64,000 nucleotides of DNA from Xanthomonas sontii (GTDB taxonomy: Bacteria; Pseudomonadota; Gammaproteobacteria; Xanthomonadales; Xanthomonadaceae): the NCBI RefSeq assembly GCF_040529055.1, contig NZ_CP132342.1, positions 62,001 to 126,000 of the forward strand, read 5' to 3'. Below are positions 46,022 to 55,300 of this stretch, one piece after another; the first letter of the stretch is position 1; every line of letters starts with the position of its first letter. The translations under genes and the position numbers were made by a program. The notes below the pieces were generated by a model. It made no database searches. It saw nothing but the letters and a program-made list of their open reading frames with translations, and had not been told where the DNA came from.

Positions 46022-47317
46022 ATGTTCGGCTACTACGTCCGCCTCGCCTTGCGCAGCTTCCGCCGCAACACCGTCCTCACCGCGCTGATGGTGCTGGCCA
46101 TCGCCCTGGGGATCGGCGCCAGCATGACCACGCTGACCGTGTTCTACGTGCTCTCCGGCGACCCGATCCCGCAGAAGAGCGACCGCCTGTTCTACGTGCA
46201 GGTGGATGCGCAGCCCAAGTCCGGCTACCAGCCGGGCGAGGAACCGGATTCGCAGAACACCCGGTTCGATGCCGAGGCCCTGCTGCGCGAGAAGCGCGCC
46301 AAGCGCCAGGCGCTGATGACCGGTGGCAGCGTGGCGATCGAACCGACCAAGAGCGGCCTGAAACCGTTCAAGTCGGAAGTGCGCTTCACCTCCGCGGACT
46401 TCTTCCCGATGTTCGACACGCCGTTCCAGTACGGCCACGGCTGGACCGGCACCGAAGACAAACGCCACGACCGCGTGGTGGTCATCAGCCGGAAACTCAA
46501 CGAGAAGCTGTTCGACGGCGCCGACAGCGTCGGCCGCGAACTGCGCATGGACCAGAACACCTTCCGCATCGTCGGCGTGCTCGACGCCTGGGAGGCCAAG
46601 CCGCGCTTCTACGACGTCACCAACACCTATGGGTCGGACGAACAGGCGTATCTGCCGTTCTCGGTGGCGATGGACCTGAAGATGGACCGCAACGGCAGCA
46701 TGAACTGCTTCGGCGACAGCAACGGCGACCAGACCGCGCTCAATGCGCCCTGCACCTGGGTGCAGTACTGGGTGGAACTGGAGAGCCCGGCGCAGGCCGC
46801 CGACTACAAGGCCTACCTCGAGAACTATTCGGCCCAGCAGCGCGCCGCCGGCCGCTTCCAGCGCCCCAACAACGTGCGCCTGCGCAACGTCATGCAGTGG
46901 CTGGACCACAACGAAGTGGTGCCCGGCGACGTGCGCCTGCAGCTGTGGCTGGCGATGGGCTTCCTGCTGGTGTGCCTGCTCAACACCGTCGGCCTGCTGC
47001 TGGCCAAGTTCCTGCGCCGCAGCGGCGAGATCGGCGTGCGCCGCGCGCTCGGCGCCTCGCGCGGGGCGATCTTCGCGCAATGCCTGGTGGAGGCCGGCGC
47101 CATCGGCCTGGCCGGCGGCGTGGCCGGCCTGGGACTGGCCACGCTCGGGCTGTGGGCCGTGCGCCAGCAGCCGGCCAGCTACGCCAAGCTGGCGCACCTG
47201 GATCCGAGCATGTTGGCACTGACCTTCGCGATGGCGGTGGGCGCCAGCCTGCTCGCCGGCCTGTTGCCGTCGTGGCGCGCCATCCAGGTCGCGCCCGCCC
47301 TGCAGCTCAAGTCCTGA
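46022..47317 (+). CDS. FtsX/MacB-type permease, type A (copy A4)
   Basis: 431 residues. Start MFGYYVRLALRSFRRN. The cysteine pair is NCFGDS...NAPCTWVQYW (14 between). The periplasmic domain is richer in lysine and charged residues (QPKSGYQPGEEPDSQNTRFD; REKRAKRQA) than in other A copies. The gap to B4 is 46 bases. Confidence 0.9.
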   Translation: MFGYYVRLALRSFRRNTVLTALMVLAIALGIGASMTTLTVFYVLSGDPIPQKSDRLFYVQVDAQPKSGYQPGEEPDSQNTRFDAEALLREKRAKRQALMTGGSVAIEPTKSGLKPFKSEVRFTSADFFPMFDTPFQYGHGWTGTEDKRHDRVVVISRKLNEKLFDGADSVGRELRMDQNTFRIVGVLDAWEAKPRFYDVTNTYGSDEQAYLPFSVAMDLKMDRNGSMNCFGDSNGDQTALNAPCTWVQYWVELESPAQAADYKAYLENYSAQQRAAGRFQRPNNVRLRNVMQWLDHNEVVPGDVRLQLWLAMGFLLVCLLNTVGLLLAKFLRRSGEIGVRRALGASRGAIFAQCLVEAGAIGLAGGVAGLGLATLGLWAVRQQPASYAKLAHLDPSMLALTFAMAVGASLLAGLLPSWRAIQVAPALQLKS

Positions 47318-47363
47318 TCCTGCGCGCCCTGCGCCTTCCACGCATTCTCACAAGGTCATCGCC

Positions 47364-48590
47364 ATGGATATCCGCCCCATCCTGTCCACCTTGCGCCGGC
47401 ACAAGACCGCCGCCGCGCTGATCGTGCTGGAGATCGCCCTGGCCTGCGCGATCGTCTGCAACGCGCTGTTCCTGATCGGCAACCGCATCGAGACCCTGCA
47501 CCGGCCTAGCGGCATCGCCGAATCGGAACTGGTGACGATCTCGCTGGGCGGCATCGGCCAGCAGGTCAACGCCGCTGCGCGCACCCGCGAGGACCTGGCC
47601 GCGTTGCGCGCGGTGCCCGGGGTGCGCAACGCCACCGTGCTCAACCAGGTGCCGTTCGTGCACTACTCCTGGAACACCAGCCTGTCGCTGACCCCGGACC
47701 AGGAACGGCCCACGCTGAACGCGGCGCAGTACATGGCCGAGGAGGGCACGCTGAAGACCCTGGGCCTGAAGCTGGTGGCCGGTCGCGATTTCGCGCCCGA
47801 CGAGTACATGGATCTGGAAGCGGCGCAGACCGACAAGCGGATCCAGGAGAAAGGCACCGCGATCATCCTCAACCGCGCCACCGCGGAAAAGATGTTCCCG
47901 GGGCAGAACGCGCTGGGCAAGACCGTGTACACCGGGCCGGTGGGCGCCCGCGTGGTCGGCATCGTCGAGACCCTGGCGCGGCCCACCGCCGCCAGCGGCC
48001 TGGCCGAGATCGACTACGCGATGCTGCTGCCGTTTCGCCTGAGCTACACCGACGGCCTGTACGTGCTGCGCGTCACCGACCCGGCGCGGCGCCAGGAAGT
48101 GCTGAACGCGGCGACCGCGGCCTTGATGAAGGTCGACAGCAGCCGCCTGGTACTCAAGCAGCAGACCTACAGCGAGATCCGCGACGCCTACTTCCAGGGC
48201 GACCGCGCGATGGTGTGGCTGCTCGGCGCGGTGTGCGTGGCGCTGCTGGTGGTCACCGCGCTGGGCATCGTCGGCCTGGCCAGCTTCTGGGTGCAGCAGC
48301 GCACCAAGCAGATCGGCATCCGCCGCGCGCTCGGCGCCACCCGCGGGCAGATCCTGCGCTACTTCCAGACCGAGAACTTCCTGCTGGCCAGCACCGGCAT
48401 CGTGCTCGGCATGCTGCTGGCCTACGCCATCAACCAGTGGCTGATGGGCAAGTACGAACTGCCGCGGCTGCCGCTGTCCTACCTGCCGATCGGCGCGGTG
48501 GCGCTGTGGCTGCTCGGCCAGCTGGCGGTGTTCGCGCCGGCCCGCCGCGCCGCCGACGTGCCGCCGGCCGTCGCCACCCGCAGCACCTGA
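47364..48590 (+). CDS. FtsX/MacB-type permease, type B (copy B4)
   Basis: 408 residues. It is very similar to B5 throughout, including the periplasmic domain (ELVTISLGGIGQQVNAAART; QTYSEIRDAYFQGDRAMVW), which marks B4 and B5 as the most recent duplication in the block. A U-tailed hairpin follows 11 bases after its stop. Confidence 0.92.
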   Translation: MDIRPILSTLRRHKTAAALIVLEIALACAIVCNALFLIGNRIETLHRPSGIAESELVTISLGGIGQQVNAAARTREDLAALRAVPGVRNATVLNQVPFVHYSWNTSLSLTPDQERPTLNAAQYMAEEGTLKTLGLKLVAGRDFAPDEYMDLEAAQTDKRIQEKGTAIILNRATAEKMFPGQNALGKTVYTGPVGARVVGIVETLARPTAASGLAEIDYAMLLPFRLSYTDGLYVLRVTDPARRQEVLNAATAALMKVDSSRLVLKQQTYSEIRDAYFQGDRAMVWLLGAVCVALLVVTALGIVGLASFWVQQRTKQIGIRRALGATRGQILRYFQTENFLLASTGIVLGMLLAYAINQWLMGKYELPRLPLSYLPIGAVALWLLGQLAVFAPARRAADVPPAVATRST

Positions 48591-48601
48591 TCCATCCCCT
48601 T

Positions 48602-48625
48602 GGCCGGCTCCGGCCGGCCTTTTTT
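48602..48625 (+). terminator. Intrinsic terminator inside the permease array
   Basis: GGCCGG (48602-48607) pairs with CCGGCC (48614-48619), followed by six T. It lies between B4 and B5 and would divide the array into A1-B4 and B5-B7 units or attenuate read-through. Confidence 0.8.
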
Positions 48626-48760
48626 CATCGAGCGCGCCATGCCCCGCAACCATCGCCCACTGCCGTCCTCCGGTCTCCTGCGCCACGCGCCTGCGTGGCC
48701 GCAGCCGTGCCCGATCGGCCTGGCGGCGCCGGTGCGGCGCGGCCGTTGAACGTCGCCGCC

Positions 48761-49990
48761 ATGGCACTGGGTCCGATGCTCTCGACGCTGTCCCGACACC
48801 GCACCGCGGCGACGCTGATCGTGCTGGAGATCGCGCTGGCCTGCGCGATCGTCTGCAACGCGCTGTTCCTGATCGGCAACCGCATCGCGACCCTGCGCAG
48901 CGCCAGCGGCGTCGCCGAAGCGGAACTGGTGACGATCGCCCTCGGCGGCATCGGCCGGCAGGTCGACGCGGCGGCACGCACCCGCGAAGACCTGGCTGCG
49001 TTGCGCGCGCTGCCCGGCGTGCGCAACGCCACCGTCGTCAACCAGATGCCGTTCGGGGACGCCGCCTGGAACGTCGGCCTGAATCTGACCCCCGACCAGG
49101 AATGGCCCACGCTCAATGCCGCGCAGTACAAGGCCGAGGACGCCACGCTGCGCACGCTGGGCCTGCGCCTGATCGCCGGGCGCGATTTCCGCGCCGACGA
49201 ATACCTCGACCTGGACGCCCTGCGCAACGACGAGCGCCTGCGCAACGCTGGCGGCGCGGTCATCCTCAACCGGGCGGCGGCGGAGAAGATGTTCCCCGGA
49301 CAGAACGCGCTGGGCAGGACCGTCTACCGTGGCACCGTGCCGGCGCAGGTGGTCGGCATCGTCGACGCCCTGGCCCGCCCCAACCCGGACCTGGTCGGCC
49401 CGGCGCAGGCGCCCTACGCATTGCTGATTCCGCTGCGCATGCCCTACACCGACGGGCTGTACGTGCTGCGCGTGCGCGACCCGGCGCAACGCCAGGCCGT
49501 GCTCGCCGCGGCGACCGCGGCGCTGATGCAGGTGGACAGCAGCCGGCTGGTGCTCGATCAGCAGACCTACAGCGAGATCCGCGACGCCTACTTCCAGGGC
49601 GACCGCACCATGGTGTGGCTGCTCGGCGCGGTGTGCGTGGCGCTGCTGGTGGTCACCGCGCTGGGCATCGTCGGCCTGGCCAGTTTCTGGGTGCAGCAGC
49701 GCACCCGGCAGATCGGCATCCGCCGCGCCCTCGGCGCCACCCGCAACCAGATCCTGCGCGACTTCCAGGCCGAGAATTTCCTGCTGACCAGCGCCGGCAT
49801 CGCGCTGGGCATGCTGCTGGCGTACGCGATCAACCAGTGGCTGATGGGCCGGTACGAACTGCCGCGGCTGCCGCTGTCCTACCTGCCGCTCGGCGCGGCG
49901 ACGCTGTGGCTGCTCGGCCAGTGCGCGGTGCTCGCGCCGGCGCGGCGCGCGGCGGCGGTGCCGCCGGCCGTGGCCACCCGCAGCCTCTGA
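48761..49990 (+). CDS. FtsX/MacB-type permease, type B (copy B5)
   Basis: 409 residues from the ATG at 48761. It follows B4 directly, with no A gene between, breaking the alternation. It is about 70 percent identical to B4 by eye, highest in VWLLGAVCVALLVVTALG and the C-terminal block. The 170-base B4-B5 gap holds a terminator and then proline/arginine-rich non-coding sequence. B5 may therefore start a second transcription unit with A5 48 bases downstream. Confidence 0.9.
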   Translation: MALGPMLSTLSRHRTAATLIVLEIALACAIVCNALFLIGNRIATLRSASGVAEAELVTIALGGIGRQVDAAARTREDLAALRALPGVRNATVVNQMPFGDAAWNVGLNLTPDQEWPTLNAAQYKAEDATLRTLGLRLIAGRDFRADEYLDLDALRNDERLRNAGGAVILNRAAAEKMFPGQNALGRTVYRGTVPAQVVGIVDALARPNPDLVGPAQAPYALLIPLRMPYTDGLYVLRVRDPAQRQAVLAAATAALMQVDSSRLVLDQQTYSEIRDAYFQGDRTMVWLLGAVCVALLVVTALGIVGLASFWVQQRTRQIGIRRALGATRNQILRDFQAENFLLTSAGIALGMLLAYAINQWLMGRYELPRLPLSYLPLGAATLWLLGQCAVLAPARRAAAVPPAVATRSL

Positions 49991-50038
49991 TCCCGTCCTT
50001 CCATCGCCCGCCACCGCCCCCTTCTCCAGGACGCCACG

Positions 50039-51340
50039 ATGTTCGGCTACTACTGCAAACTGGCGCTGCACAGCTTCGGCCGCAACCGCCTGCTGACCGC
50101 CCTGATGGTGCTGGCGATCGCGGTCGGCATTGGCGCATCGATGACCACGCTGACCGTGTTCCACGTGCTGGCGGCCGATCCCATTCCCGGCAAGAGCGGG
50201 CAGCTGTTCAACGTCGAACTCAACGTCGAACCGGACGACCGTTACGATCCGAACGACACCGACCCGCAGCAACTGACCCGCCGCGATGCCGAGGCGCTGC
50301 TGCGCGACCGGCGCGGCGACCGCCAGGCGATGATGTCGGCCGGCAGCGTGACGGTGGTGCCGGCGCAGCCGCAGCTGACCCCGTTCGGCGCCGAAGCGCG
50401 CTACACCAGCGCCGACTTCTTCCCGATGTTCGCCGTGCCGATGCGCTACGGCCACGCCTGGACCGCGGACGACGATGCCCGGCGCGCACGTGTCGCGGTG
50501 ATTTCGCGGCGGCTCAATACCCAGCTGTTCGGCGACGTGGACAGTGTCGGCCGCCAGCTCCAGCTCGGCGATGCCGTGCTGCGCGTGGTCGGGGTGATCG
50601 ACGTCTGGGACATGAACCCGCGCTTCTACGACCTGACCAACACCGAATATGGCGACAGCGAGGACGTGTTCGTGCCGTTCTCCACCGCGCGCGACCTGGA
50701 CCTGGACGTCAGCGGCTCGATGTCCTGCTGGGGCGACCATGCCGGCAACAGGACCAGCGCGAACGCCCCCTGCGCCTGGATCCAGTACTGGGTGGAACTG
50801 GACAGCCCCGGCAAGCGCGCCGCCTACCTGGACGCGCTGCAGGCCTATGCGCGGCAGCAGCGCGACGCGGGACGCTTCCGCCATCCGCCGGACATCCGCC
50901 TCAGCGACGTGATGACCTGGCTGGACCGCAACCACGCCGTGCCCTCCGACGTGCGTCTGCAGGTGGGGCTGGCACTGGCGTTCCTGGGCATCTGCCTGCT
51001 CAACACCGCCGGGCTGATGCTGGCCAAGTTCCTGCGCCACAGCGGCGAGATCGGCGTGCGCCGCGCGCTCGGCGCCTCGCGGCGGACGATCTTCGCCCAG
51101 CACCTGATCGAAGCGGCGGCGATCGGCCTGGCCGGCGGTGCCGGCGGCCTGCTGCTGGCCTGGATCGGCACCTGGCTGGTGCGGCAGCAGCCGGCGGACT
51201 ACGCCGCGCTGGCGCACCTGGACGGCCGCATGCTGCTGCTCGCCCTGGCGATGAGCCTGGGCAGCGCGCTGCTCGCCGGCCTGCTGCCGGCCTGGCAGGC
51301 GATGCGCGTGTCCACCGCCCTGCAGCTCAAGTCGCAATGA
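50039..51340 (+). CDS. FtsX/MacB-type permease, type A (copy A5)
   Basis: 433 residues, closest to A4 (MFGYYCKLALHSFGRN; YTSADFFPMFAVPMRYGHAW; NPRFYDLTNTEYGDSED). It has an additional cysteine in MFGYYC at the N-terminus. The periplasmic cysteine pair is SCWGDH...NAPCAWIQYW (14 between). The similarity to A4 mirrors that of B4 to B5, consistent with duplication of an A4-B4 unit. Confidence 0.9.
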   Translation: MFGYYCKLALHSFGRNRLLTALMVLAIAVGIGASMTTLTVFHVLAADPIPGKSGQLFNVELNVEPDDRYDPNDTDPQQLTRRDAEALLRDRRGDRQAMMSAGSVTVVPAQPQLTPFGAEARYTSADFFPMFAVPMRYGHAWTADDDARRARVAVISRRLNTQLFGDVDSVGRQLQLGDAVLRVVGVIDVWDMNPRFYDLTNTEYGDSEDVFVPFSTARDLDLDVSGSMSCWGDHAGNRTSANAPCAWIQYWVELDSPGKRAAYLDALQAYARQQRDAGRFRHPPDIRLSDVMTWLDRNHAVPSDVRLQVGLALAFLGICLLNTAGLMLAKFLRHSGEIGVRRALGASRRTIFAQHLIEAAAIGLAGGAGGLLLAWIGTWLVRQQPADYAALAHLDGRMLLLALAMSLGSALLAGLLPAWQAMRVSTALQLKSQ

Positions 51341-51377
51341 CGCGCCGCGCGCGCCCTCTCCGCCAGGAACTCCCACC

Positions 51378-52598
51378 GTGTCCCTCCATCCCATCCTCTC
51401 CAGTCTGCGCAAGCACCGCGTCGCCGCCGGCCTGATCGTGCTGGAGATCGCCTTCAGTTGCGCCGTCGTCTGCAACGCGCTGTTCCTGATCGACCAGCGG
51501 CTCGAACGCATGCAGCGGCCCAGCGGTGCCGCCGAGCAGGAACTGGTGCAACTGCGCAGCCGCAGCGTGGTCAGCGACGGCAACAGCGCCGCGCAGACTC
51601 GCGCCGACCTGGACGCGCTGCGACGCATTCCGGGTGTGCGCGAGGCCAGCATCATCAACCAGCCGCTGTTCGGCGACTCGCTCGGCTACAGCGGCGTGTC
51701 GCTGCGCCCTGGCCAGGAACGCAGCACCCTGCACGCGGTGCAGTACTTCGGCGACGCGCGGCTGCTCGATACCCTGGGGCTGCATCTGGTCGCAGGGCGC
51801 CGCTTCGCGGACGACGAGTTCATCGACGACGCGCAACTGCGCGATCCGGTGGCCAAGCGCATCCCGCCCTCGGTCATCCTCAGCCAGTCGCTGGCGCAAC
51901 GCCTGTTCCCCGGCCAGAACGCGGTGGGCCGCACCATCTACGTCTACGGCGAACACCGCATCGTCGGCGTGGTGCAACGCCTGGTGCAACCCCGCGAAGG
52001 AGGGAACGTCGGCCACTACGAGGACACGATGCTGTTCCCGGTGAACGTTCCCTACGATCGCGGCACCTACCTGCTGCGCGTGCGCGATCCGGCGCAGCGC
52101 GAGGCAGTGTTGCGGCAAGCCAAGGCGACGCTGTCGCAACACGGTCCACGGCGGATGGTGAACGGCGGCAAGACCCTGCAACAAGCACGCGCGGACTACT
52201 ACCGCGACGACCAGGCGATGGCCTGGCTCCTGGTCGGCGTCTGCGTCCTGCTGCTGTTGGTCACCGCCCTGGGCATCGTCGGCCTGACCAGTTTCTGGGT
52301 GCAGCAGCGCACCAAGCAGATCGGCATCCGCCGCGCGCTCGGCGCTACCTGCACGCAGATCCTGCGGCATTTCCAGCTGGAGAATTTCCTGCTCGCCAGT
52401 ACCGGCATCGTGCTCGGCATGCTGCTGGCCTACGCCGCCAACCTGTACCTGATGAGCGCCTACGAACTGCCGCGGCTGCCGCTGTGGTACCTGCCGGTCG
52501 GCGCGGTGGTGCTGTGGCTGCTCGGCCAGCTCGCGGTGCTGCCGCCCGCACGCCGCGCCGCCGCGGTGCCACCGGCGGTGGCCACCCGCAGTGTCTGA
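51378..52598 (+). CDS. FtsX/MacB-type permease, type B (copy B6)
   Basis: 406 residues, starting with GTG (VSLHPILSSLRKHRVAAG). It resembles B4/B5 in the last third, but its periplasmic domain differs (SRSVVSDGNSAAQTRADLDA; GEHRIVGVVQRLVQPREGGN). It is the only permease of the block with a GTG start. It lies 37 bases after A5. Confidence 0.9.
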   Translation: MSLHPILSSLRKHRVAAGLIVLEIAFSCAVVCNALFLIDQRLERMQRPSGAAEQELVQLRSRSVVSDGNSAAQTRADLDALRRIPGVREASIINQPLFGDSLGYSGVSLRPGQERSTLHAVQYFGDARLLDTLGLHLVAGRRFADDEFIDDAQLRDPVAKRIPPSVILSQSLAQRLFPGQNAVGRTIYVYGEHRIVGVVQRLVQPREGGNVGHYEDTMLFPVNVPYDRGTYLLRVRDPAQREAVLRQAKATLSQHGPRRMVNGGKTLQQARADYYRDDQAMAWLLVGVCVLLLLVTALGIVGLTSFWVQQRTKQIGIRRALGATCTQILRHFQLENFLLASTGIVLGMLLAYAANLYLMSAYELPRLPLWYLPVGAVVLWLLGQLAVLPPARRAAAVPPAVATRSV

Positions 52599-52634
52599 GC
52601 GAACGCGTCAAGCGTCCAAACGAGGAGAGGCAGG

Positions 52635-53966
52635 ATGCTGAACCATTATCTGCTGCTGGCCTGGCGCAGCCTGCGACGCACGCCGATCGCCACCGCGCTG
52701 ATGGTGCTGGCGATCGGCCTGGGCATCGGCGCGAGCATGACCATGCTGACGGTGCTGCACGTGATGTCGCGCGACCCGCTGCCGGACAGGAGCGCTGCGC
52801 TCTACACACCGCATCTGGATCCGTTGCCGGGCAGCTACCCGGACAACCAGGAGTGGGGCGATCCGGCCGACAACCTTACCTGGCCCGACGCCATGGCGCT
52901 GCTGCGCGCCGCACCCGCCACGCCGCAGGCGGCGATGGCCGGCGGGCAGGTCTTGCTGTGGCCGACGCGGGCGACGCAAGCGCCGCTCGACCTGAGCGGC
53001 CGCTACACCAGCGCCGGATTCTTCGCCCTGTTCGGCATCCCATTGCAGCGCGGGCACGGCTGGAGCACGGCGGACGACCAGCGCCACGCCCGCGTCATCG
53101 TGCTGAGCCGCACCCTGGCCGACACCCTGTTCGGCGCGCGCGATCCGATCGGCCAGCGGGTGGCGCTCGGGGAAAAGCGCATCGGCTTCGAGGTGATCGG
53201 CGTGACCGGCGATTGGGATCCGCAACCGCTGTTCTACGCCGACCCGGGCAGCAAGGGCAGTTTCGGCCAGCGCGACGATTTCTTCCTGCCGCTGTCGACC
53301 GCGATGGAACTGACGCTGGACGTCAACAGCAACATCAGCAGCTGGAACAGCTTCAACGGCGACGACGCGGCGCGACGCAAGGATCCCTCGACCAGCTGGC
53401 TGCAGTTCTGGGTACGCCTGGACACGCCGCAACAGGTCGCCGCCTACCAGCGCCTGCTCTACGACTACGCCGCGACACAGCACGCCAGCGGGCGCTTCCA
53501 GCGGCCGCCGGAGCGGGCGCGCCTGTATGCGTTGATGGACTGGCTGCACCATTTGCGGATGGTGCCCGACGATGTGCGCCTGCAGACGCTGCTGGCGCTG
53601 GGCTTCCTGTGGATCTGCCTGGTCAACGTGATCGCCTTGCTGCTGGCGAAATTCCTGCGTCGCGGTGGCGAGATCGGCGTGCGACGCGCGCTCGGTGCCC
53701 GCCGCGGCCACGTGTTCCTGCAGTTCGGCAGCGAGGCCGCGCTGATCGGATTGCTCGGTGGCGCCGTTGGCATCGCGATCGCCGAACTGGGTCTGTGGAG
53801 CGTGCGCCAGCGCCCGGACGACTACGCCAGGCTGGCGCGGATGGACCTGCAGATGCTGCTCGCCACCGTGGCACTGGCGGTGATCGCCGCCCTGCTGGCT
53901 GGCCTGCTGCCCGCCTGGCGGGCCAGCCGGATCAACCCCGCCCTGCAGATCAAGGACCTGACATGA
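52635..53966 (+). CDS. FtsX/MacB-type permease, type A (copy A6)
   Basis: 443 residues, the longest A copy, preceded by a good ribosome-binding site (AGGAGAGG). It lacks both cysteines of the pair conserved in A1-A5: the region reads ISSWNSFNGDDAARRKDP then STSWLQFW. It starts MLNHYLLLAWRSLRRTP. It overlaps B7 by four bases (ATGA). Confidence 0.9.
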   Translation: MLNHYLLLAWRSLRRTPIATALMVLAIGLGIGASMTMLTVLHVMSRDPLPDRSAALYTPHLDPLPGSYPDNQEWGDPADNLTWPDAMALLRAAPATPQAAMAGGQVLLWPTRATQAPLDLSGRYTSAGFFALFGIPLQRGHGWSTADDQRHARVIVLSRTLADTLFGARDPIGQRVALGEKRIGFEVIGVTGDWDPQPLFYADPGSKGSFGQRDDFFLPLSTAMELTLDVNSNISSWNSFNGDDAARRKDPSTSWLQFWVRLDTPQQVAAYQRLLYDYAATQHASGRFQRPPERARLYALMDWLHHLRMVPDDVRLQTLLALGFLWICLVNVIALLLAKFLRRGGEIGVRRALGARRGHVFLQFGSEAALIGLLGGAVGIAIAELGLWSVRQRPDDYARLARMDLQMLLATVALAVIAALLAGLLPAWRASRINPALQIKDLT

Positions 53967-55198
53967 ATCTGCCGATCCGCCCCATCCTCTCCAGCCTGCA
54001 GCATCACCGCCTGATCGCCGCGCTGCTGGCGCTGCAGGTCGCACTGACCTGCGCCTTCGTCGCCAACGCCGTGTTCCTGATCGGTGGGCGCATCGAACGT
54101 CTGCGGGTCTCCAGCGGCTTGCCCGAGGAAGAACTGGCGCTGATCTCGGTTCGCGGCGTCCAGAGCGATGGCAATGCGCTGGCCCAGCAGCAATCCGATC
54201 TGCGGGCGTTGCGCAGCATTCCCGGTGTCACCGCGGCCGCCGCGATCGGCTTCAGCCTGCCACTGTCCGGCGGCGCCAACGACTATGGCGGTTGCCCCGA
54301 CCGGCAGACGCTGGACCGCGCGATGGCGCGGCAGTCGATGGACGATACAGGGTGCATCCAGGCCACGTACTACAGCGGCTCGCCCGGTTTCGTGCAGGCC
54401 ATGGGCGCCCACCTGATCGCCGGCCGCGACTTCCGTGCCGACGAATATTCCACCGCCACACCGAGCGCCGTGATCGTCACCCGCGCGCTGGCGCGGCAAC
54501 TGTGGCCAGGTCAACCTGCGGTCGGCAAAACGCTGTATGGCGGAGCCCAGGGCGCCGTCGTCGTCGGCGTCGTCGACGATCTGCTGCGCACGACGCTGCG
54601 CGGCGCAGCGGTCGACCATCTGGCCGCGCTATCGCCGCAGTTGCCCGCGGGCAACCAGGTGCAGTACCTGTTGCGCAGCGCGCCGCAGGACCGCGAACGG
54701 ATCCTGGCCGCGGCGGCCGACGCGCTGGCACAGGCAGGACCGCTGCGGCTGATTCCGGCCGAAGGGCGCCGCAGCTACGCCCAGCTGCGGCAGCGCTATT
54801 TCCAGCGCGATGCCACCATGATCGGGTTGCTGCTCGCGGCGACCACGGGCCTGTTGTTCGTGACCGCCCTGGGCATTGGCGGGCTGGCCAGTTTCTGGGT
54901 GCAGCAACGCACGCGCCAGATCGGCATCCGCCGCGCCATCGGCGCGACCCGTCGCGACATCCTGCGCCATTTCCAGACCGAAAACCTGCTGATCGTGAGC
55001 GCCGGCAGCGCCGTGGGCATGGTGCTGGCGTTGCTGCTCAATCAAGCGTTGTTGCAGCGCTACGATCTGCCACGCCTGCCGCTGGGCTACCTGCCGACCG
55101 TCGCTGCGGCGCTCTTGCTGCTCGGCCAGCTGGCGATCCTGGCGCCCGCACGCCGCGCCGCAGCGGTGCCGCCGGCGGTGGCCACCCGCAGTGTCTGA
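53963..55198 (+). CDS. FtsX/MacB-type permease, type B (copy B7)
   Basis: 411 residues. It carries a cysteine pair, Cys111 and Cys131 (YGGCPDRQ; DDTGCIQATYY), in its periplasmic domain, while its partner A6 has lost the pair conserved in A copies. TM1 contains an additional Cys30. The end is PPAVATRSV. It is the last permease; the regulator gene starts 102 bases later. Confidence 0.9.
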   Translation: MNLPIRPILSSLQHHRLIAALLALQVALTCAFVANAVFLIGGRIERLRVSSGLPEEELALISVRGVQSDGNALAQQQSDLRALRSIPGVTAAAAIGFSLPLSGGANDYGGCPDRQTLDRAMARQSMDDTGCIQATYYSGSPGFVQAMGAHLIAGRDFRADEYSTATPSAVIVTRALARQLWPGQPAVGKTLYGGAQGAVVVGVVDDLLRTTLRGAAVDHLAALSPQLPAGNQVQYLLRSAPQDRERILAAAADALAQAGPLRLIPAEGRRSYAQLRQRYFQRDATMIGLLLAATTGLLFVTALGIGGLASFWVQQRTRQIGIRRAIGATRRDILRHFQTENLLIVSAGSAVGMVLALLLNQALLQRYDLPRLPLGYLPTVAAALLLLGQLAILAPARRAAAVPPAVATRSV

Positions 55199-55300
55199 GC
55201 CGCCGATGCACGCAGGCACGACAAGCCGCGCGCGGGCTGCGATGATGCCGCCTGGTCCGTTTTTCTCCGCCGGCGTGTCCCGCCGCGCCCAAGGTGCACG

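Noticed and set aside
48696..48711. GTGGCCGCAGCCGTGC as a second sigma-54 promoter before B5
   Set aside because: The GG/GC spacing is right, but four or more consensus positions fail, and GG-N10-GC is frequent by chance at this GC content. Kept only as a remark.
48479..51658. A 1059-codon antisense open frame over B4-B6
   Set aside because: Shadow of real genes; composition and lack of recognisable domains argue against coding.
51458..55198. A 1246-codon plus-strand open frame covering B6 to B7
   Set aside because: Only the part from 53963 (B7) is real; upstream codons are a shadow of B6 and A6.
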